From: a candidate division Zixibacteria bacterium HGW-Zixibacteria-1
GTDB taxonomy: Bacteria; Zixibacteria; MSB-5A5; GN15; PGXB01
Assembly: GCA_002838945.1 (NCBI GenBank)
Contig: PGXB01000041.1
Coordinates: 1-33,667, forward strand
Reading direction: 5' to 3'
DNA: 33,667 nucleotides
The position numbers and the translations under genes were made by a program. The notes under the pieces are model-generated. The model was not told the origin of the DNA and did no database searches. It saw nothing but the letters and a program-made list of their open reading frames with translations. Position 1 is the stretch's first letter. Every line of letters begins with the position of its first letter. This document shows, piece by piece, positions 27,487 to 33,667 of this stretch.

Positions 27487-29850
27487 ATGAATGAGAGAAT
27501 ACGGAAACTTCGAGAACAAAGCCTGAATGCGATTCCCGGTGTTTCACTTGAGCGCGCCCGGCTGCTGACCGAATTCCACCAGAGCGGTCTTGCTGAAAAA
27601 GTGTCGATCCCGGTGGCCCGCGCCCTGGCCTTCAAATACATTCTTGAAAACAAAGAAATCTGCATTAATGAGGGCGAATTGATTGTCGGTGAACGGGGTC
27701 CATCGCCGAAAGCAACGCCGACATACCCGGAGATATGCGCACATACGCTTGAAGATCTTGATATTCTTGACAGCCGGGAGAAAGTTTCGTTCAAAGTAGC
27801 CAGTAAAGATAAGACTTTTCAGCATGACGTTATTATTCCTTTCTGGTCGGGCCGGTCGATTCGCGACCGCATTTTCGAATCGGTCGATCCTGGCTGGATC
27901 GATGCTTATGAAGCGGGCATATTCACCGAATTTCAGGAACAGCGCGCCCCCGGCCACACTGTCCTCGACAACAAAATATACAAAAAGGGATTTTTGGATT
28001 TCAAGCTTGATATCGGACACAGTTTGGAGTGCCTTGATTTTTTCAACGACCCCGAGGCATATCACAAGCGGGAAGAATTGAAGGCGATGGATATCGCGGC
28101 CGACGCCATCATCCAGTATGCAAAAGGGCATGCGGATCAATTGTATCAAATAGCTGAAGACGAAATGGATATATCGCGAAAAAAGGAATTGGTGCAAATG
28201 GCCGAAATCTGTGAATGGGTTCCGGCGCATGCACCCCGCAATTTTTGGGAGGCCCTGCAATATTACTGGTTCGTGCATCTCGGGGTTATAACCGAACTAA
28301 ATACCTGGGATTCCTTTAATCCGGGACGTCTCGATCAGCATCTTCTCCCCTTTTATGAAAAGGATGTTGAATGCGGCAGTCTGACGGATGAGTCGGCGAG
28401 AGAGTTACTGCAGTCATTCTGGGTAAAATTCAACAATCAGCCGGCTCCTCCCAAAGTGGGTGTTACAGCCGAGGAAAGCAACACGTACACTGATTTTTGC
28501 CTTATAAATCTCGGCGGCGTCAATGAACAGGGTGAGAATGCGGTCAATGAAATGACTTATATGATTCTCGATATTATCGAGGAAATGCGGCTTCTTCAGC
28601 CCAGTTCGATGGTGCAAATCAGCAAGAAGAATCCTGATCGGCTGCTAAAAAGGGCGCTTAAGATAATCAAGACCGGCTATGGTCAGCCGTCGCTTTTCAA
28701 CACCGATGCCATCGTGCAAGAACTGATCCGCCAGGGAAAGAGTGTGGTCGATGCCAGAAACGGGGGCGCCAGCGGATGTGTCGAAACCGGTGCATTCGGA
28801 AAGGAAAGTTATATCCTAACGGGGTACTTTAACCTGCCCAAGGTCCTTGAAATCACATTGAATAACGGCGTCGATCCCCGAACCGGCAAAGGAATCGGTA
28901 TCAAGACAGGTGACCCGAGGCAATTCAATTCATTTGACGAACTCTATGTTGCATACGAAAAGCAGCTCAATCACTTCATAGACATAAAAATCAAAGGAAA
29001 TGTCATTATCGAGCGGCTGTGGGCGGACTATCTCCCGGCGCCGTTTCTTTCGATTTTGATTGACGATTGTATCGCCAACGGAAAAGACTATAACAATGGT
29101 GGTGCACGTTACAACACATCTTACATCCAGGGTGTCGGGCTGGGTTCGATCACCGATTCATTGAGTGCCATCAAGTATCATGTATTCGATCATGGCAATA
29201 TATCCATGAGCGAAATGCTCGATGCGCTGGCCGCGAACTTCGACGGTTATGAATCGCTGAACGACAAATTTCTGAATGAGCCGCCTAAGTACGGCAATGA
29301 TGATGACTACGCCGATATGACTGCCCGGCGTGTCTTCGATAGTTATTTCGGTATAGTGGACGGCCGGCCGAATACCAAGGGCGGACATTTCCGAATCAAC
29401 ATGCTTCCGACAACATGTCATGTTTATTTCGGGCGCGTTATCGGTGCGCTGCCTGATGGGCGCCCGGCCTGCCAGCCGCTTTCCGAAGGTATCTCGCCGG
29501 TGCAAGGGGCCGATCGGAAGGGACCGACGGCGGTTCTGAAATCGGCGGCTAAAATCGATCATATTCGAACCGGCGGGACTCTTCTCAATCAGAAATTCAC
29601 GCCGCAGATGCTGGCCGACGATGATGGGATCACCAAACTGGCGCACCTGATTCGGGCCTATTTTACCATGGACGGGCACCATATCCAATTCAATGTGGTC
29701 GATGCGGCCACATTGCGGGAAGCGCAGAAGCATCCTGAAAAATACCGGGATCTGATTGTCCGGGTCGCCGGATACAGCGACTATTTCGTGGACCTTGGCA
29801 CGGATCTGCAAAATGAGATAATCAAACGGACCGAGCAGTCAATAAGTTGA
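27487..29850 (+). CDS. hypD: Glycyl radical enzyme, trans-4-hydroxy-L-proline dehydratase
   Basis: HypD removes water from trans-4-hydroxy-L-proline to give 1-pyrroline-5-carboxylate, anaerobically, by radical chemistry. From ATG 27487 (787 aa; GGAGG 8 nt upstream) the thiyl Cys is C431 in GGASGCVETG, with general base Glu433. The radical Gly is G762 in RVAGYSDYF near the C-terminus. As I recall the Clostridioides difficile enzyme, its residues H160, D278, S334, F340, C434, E436, Y450, T645 and G765 all have identical counterparts here at a constant offset of three, and long blocks around them agree. That is far stronger than a generic family match. A TTG 15 nt upstream is disfavoured. No proC for the next step lies in the window. 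The enzyme should be oxygen sensitive, implying an anaerobic lifestyle. Confidence 0.9.
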   Translation: MNERIRKLREQSLNAIPGVSLERARLLTEFHQSGLAEKVSIPVARALAFKYILENKEICINEGELIVGERGPSPKATPTYPEICAHTLEDLDILDSREKVSFKVASKDKTFQHDVIIPFWSGRSIRDRIFESVDPGWIDAYEAGIFTEFQEQRAPGHTVLDNKIYKKGFLDFKLDIGHSLECLDFFNDPEAYHKREELKAMDIAADAIIQYAKGHADQLYQIAEDEMDISRKKELVQMAEICEWVPAHAPRNFWEALQYYWFVHLGVITELNTWDSFNPGRLDQHLLPFYEKDVECGSLTDESARELLQSFWVKFNNQPAPPKVGVTAEESNTYTDFCLINLGGVNEQGENAVNEMTYMILDIIEEMRLLQPSSMVQISKKNPDRLLKRALKIIKTGYGQPSLFNTDAIVQELIRQGKSVVDARNGGASGCVETGAFGKESYILTGYFNLPKVLEITLNNGVDPRTGKGIGIKTGDPRQFNSFDELYVAYEKQLNHFIDIKIKGNVIIERLWADYLPAPFLSILIDDCIANGKDYNNGGARYNTSYIQGVGLGSITDSLSAIKYHVFDHGNISMSEMLDALAANFDGYESLNDKFLNEPPKYGNDDDYADMTARRVFDSYFGIVDGRPNTKGGHFRINMLPTTCHVYFGRVIGALPDGRPACQPLSEGISPVQGADRKGPTAVLKSAAKIDHIRTGGTLLNQKFTPQMLADDDGITKLAHLIRAYFTMDGHHIQFNVVDAATLREAQKHPEKYRDLIVRVAGYSDYFVDLGTDLQNEIIKRTEQSIS

Positions 29851-29869
29851 CAAGGCGATAATACGCATA

Positions 29870-29908
29870 GAAAAAGGGACAATCATCGGATTGTCCCTTG
29901 TCTTTTTC
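29870..29908. terminator. Bidirectional terminator between hypD and the M4 protease gene
   Basis: A perfect 10-bp stem (AAGGGACAAT at 29874-29883 with 29890-29899) has a 6-nt loop. It is flanked by GTCTTTTTC on the plus side and by five A on the left, which read as T on the minus strand. It serves the converging hypD and M4 genes. Confidence 0.88.
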
Positions 29909-29921
29909 ACGTAAATTTTTC

Positions 29922-32795
29922 CTACGGGCAGATCGGCGCCGAACCACCCTTATACAGGTAGTTTATAAGGTACGTAACATCAAGCAGATTAACCGCGCCG
30001 TTGCCATTGGCGTCGGCCGCCTCAATCGGATCCGGTGTCGGACCCGATTTATACAGGTAACTTATCAGAGCCGTGACATCCAAGATATTGATGTTTCCAT
30101 CGCCGTTCACGTCTCCACAGACATAGCCAAGGCTGGCGGCAAACGCCGCGGCCCGGTCGGCAATATCACCCAAACCGGATGATCCGGTATTGGAATACAA
30201 CAGTGCCACCTGATACTGAATCGTATCACCGGAGCCCAGTTGCGCATTTCCAAAGGTGAGCAGAACCGACCAGTCGCCATTGAACAGTCCCGAAGTATTA
30301 TTGGATGAAAACATCTCGGAGTAGGCAACGCCATCCGTGAAGGCGCCGCTGTAAATCAGTGACGGGTTATACAGCCCTCGAAGGTTGCGGGCATTTCCGG
30401 ACAAAAGCGCCATCCCCGCGGCACGAGTATCGATGTCATTGTTGATATACACCATGTTTCGGGGATCATCGAAGTTGGCCTGATTGGACCCCGAATTGTC
30501 AATGTCGAGATCAGCCACCATGCCGGACAGGATATTCAAAGCAGTATCGCATGAATTATAGAGGGAGTAATCGGCAATGATAAAATCGCAATTACCGGGG
30601 TCTTCGGTATCATAGGTATATGTCACCGTCCCCTGAATACGGCCGTCATTGGAGGCTATTCTGAAAGTCTCGCTCCCGGCAGAGTTATTGATGACATCAA
30701 CCGGTGAAAAACTCCGGACTCCGAAAACATCCCGGTAAACTCTGTATGAAGAAACATCTATCATACCCACCATCAGAGAAGCATTGTACAAAACATCAAC
30801 ACCGCCGCGGCTGAAGTTATCCATGGCGGAAGTATTGTAAGTCCGGGCCGTCAGGCATGAAGTCGAGAACAATGTCGATTCCAACGAGCGGGTGGTCAGA
30901 CCGACCGTAACAGTCATCGGCAATTTTATATAGGTTACACCATAAGCGCCGGTAACTTCGAATCTGAGAGTATCGAAATAATTGCCGACATTACACTCAT
31001 CAAGTGAAGTGGCATCATAAGTAACGACAAACTGAGAGGAATCGCCATCCGGTATGATTTCCTGATAACCTGGTCCCGGGGCGACGGTCAGGCCGGTGAT
31101 GCTCGGCGGAATCACCGTTACTGTCTGCGAGCCGGTGGATGTTCCGGGATTGTGAATCCAGATATCATCGCCGGCACTTTGCCCGACCAGCGCACCCGTC
31201 TGCACCCATTCCGGATCGGCATAGGCTGTTCCCAGACCGACATCGGCCAGGGCGCTTTCGACACCATCGACTTCGGCGGAGGGGTAACCATACAGGTCAA
31301 CGGCCGATTGAGTCACCATACCGGCGAAAAAGTAAAAACCGGACAGGGGCGTAAGGTACACGGTTAAAGCCCGGTACCATATCTGTTCTGCTTTATCTTT
31401 GCCGATGGCAGTCGCGGCATTATAATAGGCATGATTGGGAATTCCGGAATTAATATGGACCCCGCCGTTATCGGTGGACAATGGAAGGTTCCGGTAATCA
31501 TTCATATGTTTGGGATGCCCCTTCAGGTTGGGATTTTCCATACTGCGAATATAGTTGCCGAGCAGCCCGATTTCTTCGCCGAGATACCAGTCATCACGGT
31601 CAACCATGACTCCAAAAACATCCGAGAATGATTCATTCAGGGCGCCGTATTGATACTGATAGACCAACCCCGCCGAATATTCGGTGACACCGTGGGCCAA
31701 TTCATGAGCCACGACATCAAGCGATCCGGAAAACGGCAGGTAATTCACACCGTCGCCGTCGGCGAAGTTGACCCCCTGACCGTTCCAGTAGGCATTATTG
31801 ACATATAACGGGTCATGTGTATTGGCGATAATGTCCGCACCGGCATTATCATAACTGTCGCGTCCGAAAGTATTGAGGAAATATTCATATGATAATTTGA
31901 CATAATAATGCGCGGCCACTTCCGCTTTCTGACTGACAAAATCATCCCAGATTTTGTCGCCGTCGGCATCGGTCGAGATCGGTCCTCCGCCATAATAATT
32001 ATCATAAGTATATATCGATGCACTGTGAGTGGCATCGATCAGGTAGAAAGTGCCGGAAAGATCATAAATGTTGAGCGGTCGTATGGAATCCCGGGTATCA
32101 GGACCGGAACCGATATCCGGGCCGTCAAATTGAATATCATTAAATTTCTGGATGATTTCACCCGACTGGGCGTCCACGAAAACACGCCACCTGATGGCGC
32201 CGTTCACCGGGCTGGTGATGGTCACCAATTGCGCCAGGCGCGGGTCACCATTGTTCGGGAAAATGACAGTTTCGACAGCGTTGGCAAGATTCTTTTCGGT
32301 GAACTGGTCCTTGACAGCTTCCGACGCCAATTCTTTCGCTGACTCCTGGCTGATGGCCGCGCTGACACCGAACCCCGGCGACGGGATAGTCTGACCGCCG
32401 ATGCTGTAAATTGTCCGGTCATTTTCAAAATGGACAATGGTCTGGCAGCCCCATACCGGCAATCCCTGATACATCTGCTGGAAACGGACATGGGTCAGGC
32501 CAAGGGCGTCGGTTGTTTCGGAGATCAGCTCCAATTCCTGGTCCGGCTGTTGTATTTTGAAATCTGCCTGGCGGGAAGCAATAAAAATGCGCGCTTTATC
32601 GGCAAAATCGGCCCCGTCGGCGACCGTAAATCGGCCGGTAACGCTTTCGGCGGTGCCAAAATCCGGGTTAATACTGATTTTCTCGGCCGGGCCGCTCGTA
32701 ACCGAAAAAGCCGGTTTCGAAGCCGACCACGCCGTTGAAAATCCGATGACAAGACAGGCTGTCAATAACAATGCCGCATGGATTTTTTGATTCAT
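29922..32795 (-). CDS. Thermolysin-like (M4) secreted metalloprotease with dockerin-like tail
   Basis: This is an exported zinc endopeptidase. Counted from ATG 32795 (957 aa; GGAGAG upstream; an upstream in-frame TTG is disfavoured), it has a signal peptide at 1-25 (TAWSA) and an FTP/PepSY propeptide at about 50-225 (THVRFQQMYQGLPVWGCQTIVHF, RWRVFVDAQSGEII). The M4 catalytic domain spans about 235-530, with zinc ligands His364 and His368 in HELAHGVTEYSAGL, third ligand Glu388 in GALNESFSDVFG, and catalytic His447 in NGGVHINSGIPNHAYY. A beta-rich region of about 350 residues (535-890) is not recognised. The dockerin-like pair at 893-957 has DVNGDGNINILDV and DANGNGAVNLLDV, ending GGSAPICP. Protease assignment is firm; substrate is unknown. 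Confidence 0.92.
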   Translation of the reverse strand: MNQKIHAALLLTACLVIGFSTAWSASKPAFSVTSGPAEKISINPDFGTAESVTGRFTVADGADFADKARIFIASRQADFKIQQPDQELELISETTDALGLTHVRFQQMYQGLPVWGCQTIVHFENDRTIYSIGGQTIPSPGFGVSAAISQESAKELASEAVKDQFTEKNLANAVETVIFPNNGDPRLAQLVTITSPVNGAIRWRVFVDAQSGEIIQKFNDIQFDGPDIGSGPDTRDSIRPLNIYDLSGTFYLIDATHSASIYTYDNYYGGGPISTDADGDKIWDDFVSQKAEVAAHYYVKLSYEYFLNTFGRDSYDNAGADIIANTHDPLYVNNAYWNGQGVNFADGDGVNYLPFSGSLDVVAHELAHGVTEYSAGLVYQYQYGALNESFSDVFGVMVDRDDWYLGEEIGLLGNYIRSMENPNLKGHPKHMNDYRNLPLSTDNGGVHINSGIPNHAYYNAATAIGKDKAEQIWYRALTVYLTPLSGFYFFAGMVTQSAVDLYGYPSAEVDGVESALADVGLGTAYADPEWVQTGALVGQSAGDDIWIHNPGTSTGSQTVTVIPPSITGLTVAPGPGYQEIIPDGDSSQFVVTYDATSLDECNVGNYFDTLRFEVTGAYGVTYIKLPMTVTVGLTTRSLESTLFSTSCLTARTYNTSAMDNFSRGGVDVLYNASLMVGMIDVSSYRVYRDVFGVRSFSPVDVINNSAGSETFRIASNDGRIQGTVTYTYDTEDPGNCDFIIADYSLYNSCDTALNILSGMVADLDIDNSGSNQANFDDPRNMVYINNDIDTRAAGMALLSGNARNLRGLYNPSLIYSGAFTDGVAYSEMFSSNNTSGLFNGDWSVLLTFGNAQLGSGDTIQYQVALLYSNTGSSGLGDIADRAAAFAASLGYVCGDVNGDGNINILDVTALISYLYKSGPTPDPIEAADANGNGAVNLLDVTYLINYLYKGGSAPICP

Positions 32796-33208
32796 TCCGC
32801 TCTCCTGAGAAGTCAATATTTAATATAAATTATTATTTCGATATAAATAATGCATCATTTCCCTTGTTCAACCATAAAATACGACCAAAGTTCATACTTT
32901 TTAAGCAATTATGGATTATATCAATCCACTAATAAGTAATATGCAGTAAAATCGCGAACATTGGCTTTTTCGGTTCCACCAAATTGCTGTACAGTTACTT
33001 AATATCTTAATTTACTTCAAAAATCGCTTTGGTCAAGCGGTTTTCTCGCTCAGGCGGCAGTGTTTGCCTTGGTGACTTATAAAGTGACCTGCTCGGATAT
33101 CGTATGAGAACTACATGTTGTAACTTTGTAACTATTCTGCGGTTATTGCCGGGCCGAATTTGGTTCATGATCGTTTATGGGTTTAGATGCGGCAAGCCAA
33201 TGGTCCGA
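32796..33208. other. Intergenic region, no gene seen
   Basis: This A/T-rich stretch upstream of the M4 gene must contain that gene's promoter on the minus strand. No convincing -35/-10 pair or RNA motif was found. A short stem CGCTT...AAGCG (about 33025-33039) and a direct repeat GTGAC near 33072-33088 are present but weak. Frames here lack coding character. Confidence 0.35.
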
Positions 33209-33256
33209 TGTAAAAAAATAAAACCCGGCGGTGAGAGCACGGCACCGCCGGGTTAA
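33209..33256 (-). terminator. Terminator of the IS-disrupted secreted-protein gene
   Basis: A perfect 12-bp stem (33222-33233 with 33243-33254; core ACCCGGCGGTG) has a 9-nt loop. On the minus strand it is followed by TTTATTTTTTTA, a classical rho-independent signal. It lies about 75 bp beyond the stop codon of the truncated gene. Confidence 0.88.
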
Positions 33257-33327
33257 TGTGCTCAACCATCGACCTGATCGATTGAGCTTCCTTCCCCCCC
33301 GGGAAAGAATGACAGAGAACTTGAGGT

Positions 33328-33569
33328 CTATTTCAGAAGCATCATTTTCCTCGTTTCGACAAACTCCCCGGCCTTCAGGCGGTACAGGTAGATGCCGGAT
33401 GGAACATTTCCCCCATTTTCATAAGTACCATCCCATGAGACTTGTTTATATCCAGCACTCAATGTTTGCGACACAAGTGTTTTGACCTTACGTCCGGTGA
33501 TATCAAATATGTCGATTGTAACCATACTTCGATTGGGTAATGCAAATTCAATAATCGTGTTGGGGTTAA
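33328..33569 (-). pseudogene. 3' remnant of a secreted protein gene (FlgD/T9SS-like C-terminal domain) cut by an IS
   Basis: The open frame read on the minus strand from the IS boundary gives NPNTIIEFALPNRSMVTI, then DIFDITGRKVKTLV, WDGTYENGGNVPSGIYLYRL and a final RKMMLLK. This is the C-terminal immunoglobulin-like domain (FlgD-like/type A sorting domain) common on exported proteins of FCB bacteria. The family consensus begins NPFNPxTxIxFxLP, and here the frame is lost exactly at the Phe codon, where IS sequence starts. An in-frame TAG inside the IS follows at 33580-33582. The rest of the gene must lie beyond the IS, outside the window. An internal ATG at 33525 could be read as a start for 65 aa, but that would be an artefact of the truncation. 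Confidence 0.8.
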
Positions 33570-33667
33570 TGGTCTTCCCCTAAAAAAATGGACACATAGT
33601 TAAGATAGGGTAGCCGCCCGTTCGAAGTCAACTGGATTTTTAAAACCCAGGCTCGAATGACGGCGTT
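33570..33667 (-). mobile_element. IS3-family insertion sequence, right end (partial)
   Basis: The edge reads TGGTCTTCCCC...ATGGACACATAGTTAAG. It closely parallels the terminal inverted repeat I recall for IS3 (TGATCTTACCC...GTGGACAC...TAAG). The transposase C-terminus is encoded just inside it. The boundary at 33570 is set where the host gene's reading frame and NPFNP motif break. The remainder of the element, including the other terminus and the direct repeat, lies outside the window. Confidence 0.82.
33600..33667 (-). CDS. IS3-family transposase (OrfB), C-terminal fragment
   Basis: On the minus strand the last 21 codons before a TAA at 33600-33602 read RRHSSLGFKNPVDFERAA followed by TLS. 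This is the conserved end of the DDE integrase-type transposase of IS3-family elements, where RRHSxLGYxSPxxFE follows the catalytic domain. The 5' part is outside the window, so intactness of the DDE residues and of the orfA-orfB frameshift cannot be judged. Stop codon and terminus are 30 bp apart, typical of compact IS elements. Confidence 0.85.
   Translation of the reverse strand, partial: RRHSSLGFKNPVDFERAATLS

Noticed and set aside
33050-33200. GGCAAAC-containing stretch resembling part of a c-di-GMP riboswitch on the minus strand
   Set aside because: The partner motifs (GACGCAAAGCC and the closing stem) are absent, and the distance to the next gene is unsuitable.

Overview
The window reads like chromosomal DNA from an uncultured, Gram-negative-type bacterium of the FCB group, most likely candidate phylum Zixibacteria. 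That placement is inferred from the style of the C-terminal tandem dockerin-like repeats on three exported proteins, an FlgD/T9SS-like C-terminal domain, and outer-membrane proteins beside a Pho regulon. It has not been tested by 16S phylogeny, although a complete 16S gene is present at 5608-7162.

Layout. (1) 72-1844 (+): a subtilisin-like protease with a dockerin-like tail but no visible signal peptide. It converges on (2) a complete rRNA operon on the minus strand (7403 down to 1905): promoter, boxA, 16S, tRNA-Ile, tRNA-Ala, 23S, 5S and a bidirectional terminator. (3) 7670-8476 (-): arsenite methyltransferase arsM. (4) 17066 down to 8640 (-): a compact phosphate-starvation regulon, phoB-phoR, then an outer-membrane porin, pstS, pstC, pstA, pstB and phoU, closed by a terminator. 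Two arrays of TAACA-type hexamers with 11-bp pitch, upstream of phoB and of the porin, look like Pho boxes. An exported PAP2 phosphatase diverges from phoB. (5) 21376 down to 18316 (-): an Rrf2-family Fe-S-type regulator with a DsrM-like membrane cytochrome and a DsrK/HdrD-like iron-sulfur protein. A near-perfect palindrome lies in its promoter. (6) 26415 down to 21635 (-): an exported BNR-like/TSP3/dockerin protein, an 86-residue glycine-zipper membrane protein, and a CsgG-like plus OmpA fusion lipoprotein/periplasmic protein. (7) 26664-29850 (+): a glycyl-radical activase and a glycyl radical enzyme whose active-site residues match trans-4-hydroxy-L-proline dehydratase (HypD). (8) 32795 down to 29922 (-): a thermolysin-like (M4) exported protease with a dockerin-like tail. 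(9) At the right edge, the 3' end of a secreted-protein gene is cut by an IS3-family insertion sequence that runs out of the window.

How it fits together. The Pho block forms one coherent uptake and sensing module (porin, binding protein, ABC transporter, PhoU, PhoBR, and probably the PAP2 phosphatase). arsM lies just beyond it, which is suggestive because arsenate enters cells through phosphate transporters. Two secreted proteases together with HypD would suit growth on (hydroxy)proline-containing proteins, but that link is inference. I found no CRISPR array, prophage or obvious defence island. The least ordinary items are the dockerin-tailed protein set, the cluster-poor HypD activase, the inferred Pho and Rrf2 operators, the glycine-zipper protein, and the IS3 insertion that falls in the NPFNP-type motif of a sorting domain.
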